In this document: piece after piece, positions 1 to 9,264 of the stretch
Layout of the letters: each line of letters begins with the position of its first letter
Numbering within the stretch: position 1 is the stretch's first letter
NCBI GenBank assembly: GCA_910586205.1
Contig: CAJUGD010000013.1
Location: 1 to 64,000, forward strand
Direction of reading: 5' to 3'
DNA: 64,000 bases
Source of the DNA: an uncultured Lachnospiraceae bacterium
Lineage (GTDB): Bacteria > Bacillota > Clostridia > Lachnospirales > Lachnospiraceae
Notes under the pieces: model-generated
Told to the model about the DNA's origin: nothing
The model's database searches: none
Seen by the model: only the letters and a program-made list of their open reading frames with translations
Program-made: the position numbers and the translations under genes

Positions 1-138
1 AATGTCCTTATCGTACAAAATATTAACTTGAACTGACACGAGTTTAATTTAAAATTATTTATTTTAACCCGTTAAAAGGGTTTATTTTGTCGTACTCTTG
101 TCGTACCATACTGTCTTTAAGTCCGAAAACCCTTGATT
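1..138. other. lysS 3' flank, AT-rich, weak hairpin
   Basis: Non-coding as far as can be seen. A short inverted repeat (AACCC at 66-70, GGGTT at 78-82) is followed by a T-rich stretch only on the plus strand, so it is a poor terminator for lysS. The pentamer CGTAC occurs three times (near positions 12, 91 and 103). What lies to the left is unknown because the window begins here. Confidence 0.35.
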
Positions 139-1653
139 TTACTGATTTTCTTTACCCAAAGTTTTCATCGTCGGAAACAACAAAACATCCCTAATCGCCG
201 GCGAATTGGTAAGCAGCATCACCAGCCGATCAATCCCATACCCAATCCCCCCAGTAGGCGGCATTCCAATTTCCAAAGCATTCATAAAATCCTCATCCGT
301 TGTATTGGCCTCCTCATCTCCGGCTGCCAGAGCAGCCTCCTGGGCCTTAAACCGCTCTCTCTGATCAATAGGATCATTAAGCTCCGAGTAAGCGTTGCAC
401 ATCTCTCTTGCATAGATAAACAGCTCAAACCGCTCTACCAGCTCCGGCTTATCCGGCTTTCTCTTGGTCAGCGGGGATACCTCCACCGGATGATCCATGA
501 TAAAGGTAGGCTGGAGCAAATGTTCTTCCACAAATTCTTCAAAGAATAGATTAATGATATCTCCCCGCACATGACGAGCTTCGTAATGAACCCCTTTCTC
601 GTCAGCCAGCTTCTTAGCCTCCTCTGTAGTCTGAATCTCCTCAAAGTCAATCCCTGTATACTTCTTAATGGCATCAATCATTGTCAGACGCTCAAAAGGC
701 TTTCCAAGGTCAATCTCCACCTCTGCGTAGGGAATGGTTGTTGTACCGCACACTTCCTGAGCCACATGACGGAACATGTTCTCTGTCAAGTCCATCATGC
801 CATAATAATCTGTATAAGCTTGATAAAGCTCCATCAATGTAAACTCCGGATTATGGCGCGTATCCAGACCTTCGTTCCGGAACACACGTCCAATCTCATA
901 GACCCGCTCCATACCGCCAACAATCAGCCGCTTCAAATACAGCTCCAGAGATATTCGAAGCTTAACATCCTCGTCCAGAGCATTATAATGGGTTTCAAAG
1001 GGTCTTGCCGCAGCTCCGCCCGCATTGCTCACCAGCATCGGAGTCTCCACCTCAAGGAAACCTTGGGCATCCAGATAACGACGGATGCTGCTGATAATCT
1101 TAGACCGCATGACAAATGTTTTCTTCACGTCCTCATTCATAATCAGATCTGTATACCGCTGACGGTAGCGCATATCTGTATTCGTAAGGCCATGATACTT
1201 TTCCGGCAAAATCTGCAGACTTTTAGAAAGCAGGGTCATAGATTTAGTATGGACAGAGATCTCCCCCATTTTTGTGGTAAATACGATTCCCTTCACACCC
1301 ACAAGATCACCGATATCCATCTTTTTAAATGCCTTATATTCTTCCTCCCCCAAATCATCACGAGCCACATAGCACTGAATATTACCTTTTAAATCTTGCA
1401 CATTACAAAAAGAAGCTTTACCCATAACCCTTTTGGACATCATCCGTCCGGCAATGGATACCTCTTTTCCTTCCCATTCCTCATACTGTTCTTTTATGTC
1501 TGCGCTGTGTATTGTCACATCATACTTTGTAATTTGAAACGGGTCCTTTCCTGCTGCCTGAAGCTCTGCCAGTTTTTCCCGGCGTACCTTTAAAAGCTGA
1601 TTTAAGTCTGGTTCCTGATTCTGTTTTTTTTGCTGATTCTGCTGTTCTCCCAT
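139..1653 (-). CDS. lysS: Lysyl-tRNA synthetase, class II
   Basis: Charges tRNA-Lys with lysine in the cytoplasm. The 504-residue product has an N-terminal OB-fold anticodon-binding region (about residues 45-150, including ISIAGRMMSKRVMGKASF) and a class II catalytic core with motif 2 (FRNEGLDTRHNPEFT) and motif 3 (GIGYGIDRLVML near the C terminus). The open frame extends 14 codons further upstream, but ATG at 1653 is preceded by AGAGGAG at good spacing and begins the conserved protein, so I use it. It lies 161 bases after greA and is probably transcribed from the consensus promoter in front of greA. dusB-greA-lysS is a familiar clostridial order. Confidence 0.97.
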   Translation of the reverse strand: MGEQQNQQKKQNQEPDLNQLLKVRREKLAELQAAGKDPFQITKYDVTIHSADIKEQYEEWEGKEVSIAGRMMSKRVMGKASFCNVQDLKGNIQCYVARDDLGEEEYKAFKKMDIGDLVGVKGIVFTTKMGEISVHTKSMTLLSKSLQILPEKYHGLTNTDMRYRQRYTDLIMNEDVKKTFVMRSKIISSIRRYLDAQGFLEVETPMLVSNAGGAAARPFETHYNALDEDVKLRISLELYLKRLIVGGMERVYEIGRVFRNEGLDTRHNPEFTLMELYQAYTDYYGMMDLTENMFRHVAQEVCGTTTIPYAEVEIDLGKPFERLTMIDAIKKYTGIDFEEIQTTEEAKKLADEKGVHYEARHVRGDIINLFFEEFVEEHLLQPTFIMDHPVEVSPLTKRKPDKPELVERFELFIYAREMCNAYSELNDPIDQRERFKAQEAALAAGDEEANTTDEDFMNALEIGMPPTGGIGYGIDRLVMLLTNSPAIRDVLLFPTMKTLGKENQ

Positions 1654-1814
1654 CCTAATGCTCCTCTTTTTCACGGAAAGCTTAATAAAATACATAAACT
1701 ATGTATTCTCCAACCCTCCGTATTCTATATTGCTGGCTGCCATAAAGGCTTTACCACCAAGAACGCTGACAGCTACATATAAACCATGGAACTGTTTCAA
1801 CGCATAATTTTTTC

Positions 1815-2297
1815 TTATGATACCTTTTGAATCTCCAGAACTTTATATTGGATCGTGCCTGCCTGTGTCTCCACTTCCACAACATCACCTACTTTTTTGC
1901 CGAGCAATGCCTGACCAACCGGAGATTCATTGGAAATTTTATTTTTTAAGCTGTTGGCCTCTGTGGAGCCTACAATTCTAAATTCCATCTCCTCATCAAA
2001 ATCTGCATCATATACCTTTACCTTACAGCCAACACTAATTTTATTTATATCAATCTCGTCTTCATCTATCACTTCCGCATTCTTTAAAAGCTTCTCCAAC
2101 TCCTCGATCCGAAGTTCAATATCCCGCTGTTCATCTTTTGCCGCATCATACTCTGCATTTTCCGACAAATCTCCCTGCTCGCGGGCTTCTTTAATTTTCT
2201 GCGCTACCTCCCGTCTCCGGTTAACTTTTAAATCCTGCAGTTCATCTTCATATTGCTTTAGCCCTGCATAGGTTAAAATGTTTTTCTTTTCCGCCAT
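1815..2297 (-). CDS. greA: Transcription elongation factor GreA
   Basis: Rescues backtracked RNA polymerase by stimulating cleavage of the transcript 3' end. The 160-residue product is full length. The N-terminal coiled coil (about residues 5-75) carries the GDLSENAEYDAAKDEQ tip with its acidic residues, and the C-terminal FKBP-like domain contains SPVGQALLGKKVGD. Two in-frame ATGs lie nine bases apart (2306 and 2297). The later one starts the family-typical MAEKK and is preferred, although the GGAAGG ribosome site would serve either. A perfect sigma-A promoter at 2415-2443 precedes it. Confidence 0.96.
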   Translation of the reverse strand: MAEKKNILTYAGLKQYEDELQDLKVNRRREVAQKIKEAREQGDLSENAEYDAAKDEQRDIELRIEELEKLLKNAEVIDEDEIDINKISVGCKVKVYDADFDEEMEFRIVGSTEANSLKNKISNESPVGQALLGKKVGDVVEVETQAGTIQYKVLEIQKVS

Positions 2298-2414
2298 GCT
2301 GATCATTTCCTTCCTTTTTTACTGCTGCGCATAGGATCCAACCTCTCCTTATAATCAGATCCCTGGCATTCATCAAAACCATGAAATATGGCTTTGGCTC
2401 GTTGCATTCCATGT

Positions 2415-2443
2415 ATTATATCCCAAACCCCAGTGCTTGTCAA
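2415..2443 (-). promoter_or_regulatory. Consensus sigma-A promoter for greA-lysS
   Basis: On the minus strand TTGACA (2443-2438), a 17-base spacer and TATAAT (2420-2415) match the vegetative consensus perfectly. The -35 box overlaps the dusB stop codon, so greA-lysS can be expressed independently of dusB. The predicted start is near 2408, giving a leader of about 110 bases. Confidence 0.85.
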
Positions 2444-3435
2444 GAATCGTAAAAGTCAAATTTATTCCCTGTAAATTTATTCCCGCATAACCAATCTATC
2501 AGTTTCTGCAAATCTTCCAGGCATTCCATATGGTTACACTCCCGCCTTATTGCAGCCGAATGAGGCAGGCCTGCCGTATACCAGGCAATATGCTTTCGCA
2601 TCTCTTTCATTCCCAGGCTTACGCCCTTTAGCTCCACCTGCATTTGGGCATGACGAAGAATCATTTGGCAGATTTCCTCCCTATTCGGCCCTGGCAGCAT
2701 TTGGCCTGTCTTCAAATAGTGATGAATCTGACGGAAAATCCAGGGATTTCCCTGGGCGGCACGCCCTATCATGATTCCGTCACACCCTGTTTTTTGCAGC
2801 ATATTTTCTGCATCCTTTGGTGTAGCAATATCACCGTTGCCAATAACAGGAATCTTCACGGCTTCCTTGACCTGGCGAATGATTTCCCAGTCTGCTTTGC
2901 CGGAATAAAGCTGCTGACGGGTTCTTCCATGAACTGCCACCGCGGATATGCCGCATTGTTCTGCAATTTTGGCAATCTCCACTGCATTCACCTGATCCTC
3001 ATCAAACCCTTTCCGAATCTTTACGGTCACAGGTTTACTGACTTTTTTTACCAGCGCTGAAAAGATCTTCTCTGCCAGCTTAGGATTTTTCATCAGTGCA
3101 GAACCTTCTTTGTTGTTGACCACCTTAGGAACCGGACATCCCATATTCAAGTCAATCAAATCATAGGGGCCGTCCTGAATCTGCGCTGCCATATCGCTGA
3201 TAATGTCCGGATCGGAACCAAAAAGCTGCACTGCTATAGGCCGCTCCTCCGGATCTGCCTGCAAAAGCTCTTTTGTGTTCCGGTTATGATATAAAATCGC
3301 CTTTGCACTGATCATTTCCGTGTAGAGAAGGCCGCAGCCCTGCTCCCGGCACAGCTTCCGAAACGGCTGATCTGTCACACCGGCCATTGGCGCCAATATC
3401 AGATTATTCTCCAGTTCCACATCTCCTATTCTCAT
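2440..3435 (-). CDS. dusB: tRNA-dihydrouridine synthase DusB
   Basis: FMN-dependent reductase that makes dihydrouridine in tRNA D-loops. The 331-residue product is a TIM barrel. Near the N terminus ILAPMAGVTDQPFRKL binds flavin; LIDLNMGCPVPKV carries the catalytic cysteine; VHGRTRQQLYSGKADW and GNGDI are the phosphate/FMN-binding strands; DGIMIGRAAQGNPWIF closes the barrel. A helical C-terminal domain follows. It is the first gene of the dusB-greA-lysS group; the next gene has its own promoter inside the dusB stop. No terminator is visible between dusB and greA, so read-through is likely. Confidence 0.95.
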   Translation of the reverse strand: MRIGDVELENNLILAPMAGVTDQPFRKLCREQGCGLLYTEMISAKAILYHNRNTKELLQADPEERPIAVQLFGSDPDIISDMAAQIQDGPYDLIDLNMGCPVPKVVNNKEGSALMKNPKLAEKIFSALVKKVSKPVTVKIRKGFDEDQVNAVEIAKIAEQCGISAVAVHGRTRQQLYSGKADWEIIRQVKEAVKIPVIGNGDIATPKDAENMLQKTGCDGIMIGRAAQGNPWIFRQIHHYLKTGQMLPGPNREEICQMILRHAQMQVELKGVSLGMKEMRKHIAWYTAGLPHSAAIRRECNHMECLEDLQKLIDWLCGNKFTGNKFDFYDS

Positions 3436-3542
3436 CCTTTGCCGCCCTTTCCCTGTACCGCACCATCCACATTAAACTTGTACATAAAAAATACCTGCTA
3501 TCTAAGGAAATGCATCCATATTGTAAATAACAATTCTGCAAA

Positions 3543-3592
3543 AACCCCTCTTTCATTTATGGTAATGCCGCGAAAACGCAGCATGAGGGGTT
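3543..3592 (-). terminator. Intrinsic terminator after the DUF6145-like gene
   Basis: AACCCCTC pairs with GAGGGGTT (3543-3550 with 3585-3592), enclosing a second hairpin (ATGC-GCG around an AAAA loop). Reading on the minus strand the stem is followed by TTTTTG. The stem includes the stop codon of the gene ending at 3591. Confidence 0.7.
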
Positions 3593-3917
3593 ACTGTAAA
3601 AGTCTCGAATCCTTCTTCAAAAACAATGTCTGGTAATATAACTCCAGTTTCTCCAAAAGTTCCCTTCTCTCATTTCTATACTGCTTAATCTTTAGATCTG
3701 CCCCAATCTCATCGTAATACCCGTCATAATCTGACGTAATGTGTTTAAATTCCAGCCTTCCCTCCTGGTCATATTCCATGGTCAGGATTCCGCCGCATTC
3801 CTCTGTAAACCAGACACACATAACCTGCAGCTCCCGTCTCACGGCTTCCGGCAGACTGGCAAATACTTCATTAAAATAATATTTCCGTTCATATCCATTA
3901 GAACCACAAAGTACCAT
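3591..3917 (-). CDS. DUF6145-like conserved hypothetical protein
   Basis: A 108-residue soluble, acidic protein without signal peptide or membrane segment. It resembles the Lachnospiraceae family DUF6145: an N-terminal VLCGSNGYERKYYFN, a central FTEECGGILTMEYD beta segment, and a C-terminal helix rich in Lys, Arg and Glu (about residues 73-100). No catalytic motif is visible. It is probably a single-gene unit, with its own terminator downstream and the pfkA terminator well upstream. The family name is from memory of its sequence style, and the function is unknown. Confidence 0.75.
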   Translation of the reverse strand: MVLCGSNGYERKYYFNEVFASLPEAVRRELQVMCVWFTEECGGILTMEYDQEGRLEFKHITSDYDGYYDEIGADLKIKQYRNERRELLEKLELYYQTLFLKKDSRLLQ

Positions 3918-4224
3918 TTTTTTCTCCTGAAGACGATTTATGGCTTTTATCCCACCATTTGGATTGATTTGTGCAATGTCTCAAAGAATCCTAAGTTCCA
4001 TCTGCGAAAATTTCGCCATCTATATTCCGCCATACATTCCGCCATCTATAATAATACAGACAACTCACGAATAATCAATATAAGCGACAACAAAAAGCAG
4101 GAAATCCGTCTCATTTCCTGCTTTTTATCAAATTCCTCTCCAAAAACCACAGCTTTCATCTAGAGCATGTCACACAAAGACCTTAAAAGACCTTGCCTAA
4201 CAAAATGCCCTGAGCCTTACCGAA
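3918..4224. other. Intergenic region between pfkA and DUF6145-like gene
   Basis: About 300 bases with no convincing gene. It contains the pfkA-side terminator (4092-4126) and, nearer the DUF6145-like start, AT-rich sequence that must hold its promoter, though no box close to consensus is clear. Confidence 0.5.
4092..4126 (-). terminator. Terminator of dnaE-pfkA, nearly symmetric
   Basis: A 14-bp inverted repeat (AAAAAGCAGGAAAT and its complement) around a 7-base loop. The arm supplies a run of T residues on either strand, so it could act bidirectionally. It lies about 100 bases past the pfkA stop. Confidence 0.8.
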
Positions 4225-5199
4225 TTACCGAACCAAAAGCTTACAGATCTCATACTGATCCTCTGGAATATCCTTCTTCATCTGGAGGGCTTCCTGAATA
4301 TCAAAGTCCACATATTCTCCATTCTTGTATGCCACAACCCGGTTGCTCTTACCCTCGGAAAGAAGCATGGCTGCCTTGGCTCCCATGATAGACGCATATA
4401 CCCGATCCTTACAGGTAGGAGTGCCGCCCCGCTGCATGTGGCCTAAGATCGTAGCCCGTGTCTCCACTCCTGTAGCTGCCTCAATCCGTCTTGCCATGGA
4501 GGTAGAATGTCCGATCCCTTCTGCATTGATAATAATGTTATGCTTCTTGCCCTGCTTCCGGTTGGCGATAATCCGGTTAATCAGCACCTGCTCATTGCCG
4601 TCATAACGCTCTGGAAGAAGCACATCCTCCGCACCATTGGCAAAACCGCACCACAAGGCAATATAGCCTGCATTCCGCCCCATAACCTCAATAATGCTGC
4701 ACCGCTCGTGGGAAGTGGAGGTATCCCGCACCCGGTCAATGGCCTCCATCGCTGTGTTCACTGCCGTATCAAATCCAATGGTATAATCACTGCAGGCCAC
4801 ATCCAGATCAATGGTTCCCGGTACACCGATTGTATTGATCCCTAATGCCGCCAGCTTTCCTGCGCCCCGGAAGGAGCCGTCGCCGCCAATCACTACAATC
4901 CCGTCAATCCCATGCTTGTGACAGATCTCTGCGCCCTGCTCCTGGCCTTCCGGCGTCATAAACTCCATACACCGTGCCGTGTAAAGGATTGTACCTCCGC
5001 GATAAATAATATTGGACACACTGGAGCTTTTCAGATCAATGATCTCCTCCTGCAAAAGTCCCGCGTACCCGCGCATGATTCCCTTGACATTCATTCCCAG
5101 ATTCAAAGCGGTCCGGACTACTGCACGAATAGCAGCATTCATGCCCGGCGCATCTCCTCCGCTGGTAAGAACGCCAATTGTTTTAATCTCCTTTGCCAT
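4225..5199 (-). CDS. pfkA: ATP-dependent 6-phosphofructokinase
   Basis: Phosphorylates fructose 6-phosphate to fructose 1,6-bisphosphate, the committed step of glycolysis. The 324-residue protein has LTSGGDAPGMNAAIR near the N terminus, VVIGGDGSFRGA (the Gly before S, at about residue 105, fits ATP rather than pyrophosphate as donor), MGRNAGYIALW and GHMQRGGTPTC. The active-site loop reads PGTIDLDVACSDYTIGFDTA: the usual TIDND is TIDLD, keeping both aspartates but replacing Asn with Leu. A strong AGGAGGAG ribosome site sits in front of ATG. It follows dnaE by 98 bases with no terminator between, a linkage common in Firmicutes. Confidence 0.96.
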   Translation of the reverse strand: MAKEIKTIGVLTSGGDAPGMNAAIRAVVRTALNLGMNVKGIMRGYAGLLQEEIIDLKSSSVSNIIYRGGTILYTARCMEFMTPEGQEQGAEICHKHGIDGIVVIGGDGSFRGAGKLAALGINTIGVPGTIDLDVACSDYTIGFDTAVNTAMEAIDRVRDTSTSHERCSIIEVMGRNAGYIALWCGFANGAEDVLLPERYDGNEQVLINRIIANRKQGKKHNIIINAEGIGHSTSMARRIEAATGVETRATILGHMQRGGTPTCKDRVYASIMGAKAAMLLSEGKSNRVVAYKNGEYVDFDIQEALQMKKDIPEDQYEICKLLVR

Positions 5200-5297
5200 A
5201 ACCTCTCTCCTCCTAATATATCATGCGCCTTTTCGGCGTTGATTTCCCTCAAAGCCTGTACCGCTTTTGGAATTAACTCCATTTTAAAACATTTTCC

Positions 5298-8200
5298 TTA
5301 TCTTTTCAATCCCTTTTCCACAAGTTTGACATTATTTTCACCAATCACCGGGTATAGACGCTCTGCCATTGTTCTATTTGCACATACCCTCCAGTTGGCA
5401 GGAAGAATTTTCTTTGCCCGCTCTTTTTCCAGGTAAATAATTACCGTATCCTGGCCTTCTTCCATCTTCAAAAGCTCCATCACCTGCTTTTGTTTTTTGT
5501 CATAATCCGCCTTGTCGGCAAACTTGAGCCACAGCTCTTTTGGCAGAGAATCAAAAGGAATTACCTGCTCTAAAATCAGTTTTCCTGCCGCATCGTCTCC
5601 CATGGACGCCCTTCCCCGGACAAACACCTTAGAATCCTGAATCAGCAGATCCCTCTTGTTTTCATAATCCTTTGGAAATACCAAGGCTTCCACGGTGCCC
5701 ACCAGATCCTCAATGGTCACAAAGGCCATCATTTTCCCGGTCTTGGTGGTTTTTAAGACCTTGTTGGTTATCATTCCTCCCACCGTCACACGTGCCCCGT
5801 CTGTGAGAATCGCCTTGCCGGTCTCCTCGTCCGGCACAAAGTCCGTGGTCCGGGCCGTAATATTCGTCTTCCACAGCTCCATATATTCGTCTAAGGGATG
5901 CCCGCTGACATAGACCCCCAAAATATCCTTCTCAAAAGCAAGCAAATCTTCTTTGGGAAATTCTGCCGCATCCGGCATGGCAATCTGATACTGCTTCTTT
6001 TCCTCCTCCCCGACAAAGTCAAACAGGCTCATCTGGCCGGTCAGGTTATTCCTGCGCTCCTTAATCTTCTGATCCAGCAGTTCCGGCGCAATCATGGCCT
6101 TCTGACGCCGGTTGCCCGGCAGGCTGTCCAAGGCTCCTGATTTGATAAAATTCTCCACGGTCCGCCGATTCACCTCTTTGCCGTTCATCCGATCCACAAA
6201 ATCATCCAGAGATGTATAAAGACCGTTTTTCTCCCGTTCTTCTATAATCGCATCCACCACAGCCCGGCCTACGCTCTTGATGGCTGACAAGCCGTAGCGG
6301 ATTCCGTCTCCTGCCACGGAAAATCCGCTCTGCCCTTCATTAATGTCCGGAGGCTGAATGGGAATGCCCATCTGACGACAGCTTAAAATATATTCAGCCA
6401 CCTTGTTGTTGTTATCCATCACGGAAGTCATAAGGGCTGCCATAAATTCCTTTGGATAGTAATACTTCAGATAAGCCGTCTGCACTGCCACCACTGCATA
6501 GCATGCCGCATGGGATTTATTAAAGGCATATCTGGCAAAATCAATCATTTCGTCAAAAATATGGTTGGCTGTCTTTTCATCAATGCCGTTGGCAATACAT
6601 CCTGCCACTCCTTCTTCCGGATTGCCGTAAACGAAATTCTTCCGCTCCTTTTCCATCACAGAAGCTTTTTTCTTTGACATGGCCCGGCGGACCAGATCGC
6701 TGCGGCCCATGGTATACCCTGCCAAATCCCGCACAATCTGCATCACCTGCTCCTGGTACACAATACATCCATAGGTAGGCTTTAAGATTGGCTCTAAGGC
6801 CGGGCAGTCATACAGAATCCCGGAACCTCCGTTCTTCCCTTTTAAATACTTGGGAATAAAGTCCATAGGGCCGGGCCGGTACAACGCTACCCCTGCAATA
6901 ATATCTTCCAGGCCCTGAGGCTTTAGTTCCTTCATAAAGTTCTTCATTCCCGAGCTTTCAAGCTGGAACACCCCGTCGCACTTTCCGGTTCCGATGGATG
7001 CCATAACTTCTTTGTCATTATAATCGATCTTTCCCATATCCAGATGGATGCCGTAATTCTCCTCCACCTGCCGGGCGGCATTCTGAATCACGGTCAGCGT
7101 CCGAAGTCCCAGAAAATCCATTTTCAAAAGCCCAAGTTCCTCTAAGGTGGTCATGGTAAACTGGGTAGTCACCGTTCCGTCCTGGGCGCGGGACAAAGGC
7201 ACAAACTCATCCATGGCCCGCTGACCGATCACAACCCCCGCGGCATGCATGGATGTATGCCGGGGCAGTCCCTCCAGCCTTTTGGCCATATCGATCAGGT
7301 ATTTTACCTCGTCATCTTCCTGGTACGCCTCCCGAAGCTCCGGATTCTGCCGCAGGGCCTTATCCAAGGTCATGCCTAAGTCTCCCGGAATCATCTTTGC
7401 AATGGCATCGCAGCGGGCATACGGCATATCCAGCACCCGGCCTACATCCCGGACCACACCCTTTGCCGCTAAAGTACCAAAGGTAACAATCTGAACCACC
7501 TGATCCTTGCCGTACTTTTCCACCACATAGTCAATGACCTCCTGTCTTCTCTCAAAACAGAAGTCAATGTCAATATCCGGCATGGATACCCGCTCCGGGT
7601 TTAAAAACCGCTCAAAAAGCAGACTGTAGCGAATGGGATCAATATCCGTGATCTCCAGACAGTATGCCACAATGCTGCCTGCCGCAGACCCTCGTCCCGG
7701 GCCCACCATAATATCATGGGATCTGGCAAAATGGATAAAGTCCCACACAATCAGGAAATAATCCACATATCCCATATTGCGGATTACCTCCAGCTCATAG
7801 TTAAGACGTTCTTCTAAGGTTCCGTCATCCTCCGGATAGCGTTTTGCCATGCCGTCCCTGCACAGCTTATTTAAATATCCCCAGGAATCATATCCCTCCG
7901 GCACATCATACCGGGGCAGCTTTAAGACGCCGAACTCAATTTCCACATTACAGCGCATGGCTATTTTGTGGGTATTCTCTATGGCTTCCTGAGCATAAGA
8001 AAACAGTTCCCGCATCTCCTGCTCGGACTTACAGTAATACTGACCGCCCTCATACCGCATCCGGTTTTCATCTGCAACCTTTTTACCGGTCTGAATGCAA
8101 AGCAGGATATCATGAGCCGCAGCATCCTTGTCATACGTATAATGGATATCATTGGTAGCCACCAGATCTATTCCCAGCTCTCTGCTCATCCGCACAAGAC

Positions 8201-8765
8201 CCTGGGCCACGGTCCTCTGGGCAGGAATCCCGTGATCCTGCAGCTCTAAAAAGAAATTCCCCTTTCCGAAAATCTCCTGATAGTGAAGAGCTGACTGTTT
8301 GGCTTCCTCATACATTCCTCGGGCCAGATATCGCTGCACCTCTCCTGCCAGACATGCGCTCAGGGCAATGATTCCCTCATGATAGGTCAAAAGCACCTCA
8401 TAATCTACCCTGGGCTTATAGTAAAACCCGTCCAAAAATCCTCTGGACACAATCTTCATCAGATTTTGATAGCCCTGGTTATTCTCCGCTAACAGCACCA
8501 GGTGATAGTAGCGGTCCTCACCGCTTCCGCTTTCCCGGTCAAAGCGGGAACCAGGCGCCACATAGACCTCACAGCCAATGATGGGCTTGATCCCTGTTTC
8601 TCTGGCCGCCCGGTAAAAATCAACCACCCCATACATGACTCCATGATCCGTTATGGCCATACTGTCCATCCCCAGATCCTTTGCACACCGGACCAGCTCA
8701 TGAATCTTACAAGAGCCATCCAGCAGACTGTATTCCGTATGGACGTGTAAATGTGTAAATGCCAC
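5298..8765 (-). CDS. dnaE: DNA polymerase III alpha subunit, DnaE type
   Basis: Replicative DNA polymerase subunit. The 1,155-residue product begins with the PHP domain (HLHVHTEYSLLDG at once after the start, then MAITDHGVMYG). The palm carries GPGRGSAAGSIVAYCL and the catalytic aspartates in MPDIDIDFCF (about residue 395-405). Thumb, fingers (RRAMSKKKASVM) and a helix-hairpin-helix region follow, and an OB fold lies near residues 985-1070 (VTVGGMITNKV). The frame is open 8 codons further, but GTG at 8765 is preceded by AAGGAGG at 5 bases and is the start. No 3'-5' exonuclease insertion is present, so it is not PolC. Cotranscribed with pfkA. Confidence 0.97.
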   Translation of the reverse strand: MAFTHLHVHTEYSLLDGSCKIHELVRCAKDLGMDSMAITDHGVMYGVVDFYRAARETGIKPIIGCEVYVAPGSRFDRESGSGEDRYYHLVLLAENNQGYQNLMKIVSRGFLDGFYYKPRVDYEVLLTYHEGIIALSACLAGEVQRYLARGMYEEAKQSALHYQEIFGKGNFFLELQDHGIPAQRTVAQGLVRMSRELGIDLVATNDIHYTYDKDAAAHDILLCIQTGKKVADENRMRYEGGQYYCKSEQEMRELFSYAQEAIENTHKIAMRCNVEIEFGVLKLPRYDVPEGYDSWGYLNKLCRDGMAKRYPEDDGTLEERLNYELEVIRNMGYVDYFLIVWDFIHFARSHDIMVGPGRGSAAGSIVAYCLEITDIDPIRYSLLFERFLNPERVSMPDIDIDFCFERRQEVIDYVVEKYGKDQVVQIVTFGTLAAKGVVRDVGRVLDMPYARCDAIAKMIPGDLGMTLDKALRQNPELREAYQEDDEVKYLIDMAKRLEGLPRHTSMHAAGVVIGQRAMDEFVPLSRAQDGTVTTQFTMTTLEELGLLKMDFLGLRTLTVIQNAARQVEENYGIHLDMGKIDYNDKEVMASIGTGKCDGVFQLESSGMKNFMKELKPQGLEDIIAGVALYRPGPMDFIPKYLKGKNGGSGILYDCPALEPILKPTYGCIVYQEQVMQIVRDLAGYTMGRSDLVRRAMSKKKASVMEKERKNFVYGNPEEGVAGCIANGIDEKTANHIFDEMIDFARYAFNKSHAACYAVVAVQTAYLKYYYPKEFMAALMTSVMDNNNKVAEYILSCRQMGIPIQPPDINEGQSGFSVAGDGIRYGLSAIKSVGRAVVDAIIEEREKNGLYTSLDDFVDRMNGKEVNRRTVENFIKSGALDSLPGNRRQKAMIAPELLDQKIKERRNNLTGQMSLFDFVGEEEKKQYQIAMPDAAEFPKEDLLAFEKDILGVYVSGHPLDEYMELWKTNITARTTDFVPDEETGKAILTDGARVTVGGMITNKVLKTTKTGKMMAFVTIEDLVGTVEALVFPKDYENKRDLLIQDSKVFVRGRASMGDDAAGKLILEQVIPFDSLPKELWLKFADKADYDKKQKQVMELLKMEEGQDTVIIYLEKERAKKILPANWRVCANRTMAERLYPVIGENNVKLVEKGLKR

Positions 8766-8837
8766 GATTCCCTCCTTTTCCTGCGTCAAAAAATTCCAGA
8801 AGCCTATTTTTGCTTCTCTTTCATTGATGAAATAATT

Positions 8838-8865
8838 CCGGAAGCGCTTTTTAAGGCGCTCCCGG
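8838..8865 (-). terminator. Hairpin between YjbR-like gene and dnaE
   Basis: CCGGAAGCGC (8838-8847) pairs with GCGCTCCCGG (8856-8865), nearly perfect. It begins right after the stop of the upstream gene. The following minus-strand sequence (AATTATTTC) is only weakly T-rich, so termination may be partial. Confidence 0.5.
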
Positions 8866-8868
8866 CTT

Positions 8869-9204
8869 TTAATCCTTTTCTCTGGTCAAATCATAGCTTT
8901 CCTGAATCATTCTCTGAATGTCTTTATCCGGAACACTTTCATCCAATATAATTGAATTCCAATGCTTCTTGTTCAGATGATAGGCCGGAACCACAGAGGC
9001 AAATGCATCTCTCCAAAAATCCCTCCACTCCGGATTACACTTCACATTGATCCAGACATGCCCTTCCCGCTCAAAAATCCAGGCAAAAACCTTCCGATTG
9101 GCCTTATGGCGGATCACACACCAGTTTGGGTCATGAAACGGATAATCCTCATAAGAATCCTTCAGGGAAAGACAATAAGCCGCCGCCTCTTTTTTCTCTG
9201 TCAT
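8869..9204 (-). CDS. MmcQ/YjbR family protein
   Basis: A 111-residue soluble protein of the MmcQ/YjbR (DUF419) family, a CyaY-like fold of unknown exact role. Recognisable features are YEDYPFHDPNWCVIRHKANRKVFAWIF (read in two parts), WINVKCNPE, and a VVPAYHLNKKHWNSIIL segment typical of the family C-terminal half. The frame is open 11 codons further upstream, but ATG at 9204 follows AGAGAGG and begins the conserved domain. It sits between the hemerythrin gene and dnaE on the same strand; whether it is cotranscribed with dnaE is uncertain because of the hairpin behind it. Confidence 0.85.
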   Translation of the reverse strand: MTEKKEAAAYCLSLKDSYEDYPFHDPNWCVIRHKANRKVFAWIFEREGHVWINVKCNPEWRDFWRDAFASVVPAYHLNKKHWNSIILDESVPDKDIQRMIQESYDLTREKD

Positions 9205-9264
9205 CCGTCCTCTCTTTCTGTGATTCATGTCTGTCAAAAGCCTGCTGCGAGGTATCTGACGCCT

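Noticed and set aside
571..1392. Long plus-strand frame opposite lysS
   Set aside because: Antisense shadow of a complete, conserved gene.
4225..5199. Pyrophosphate-dependent phosphofructokinase
   Set aside because: The GGDGS loop and PGTID (not PKTID) favour ATP as donor.
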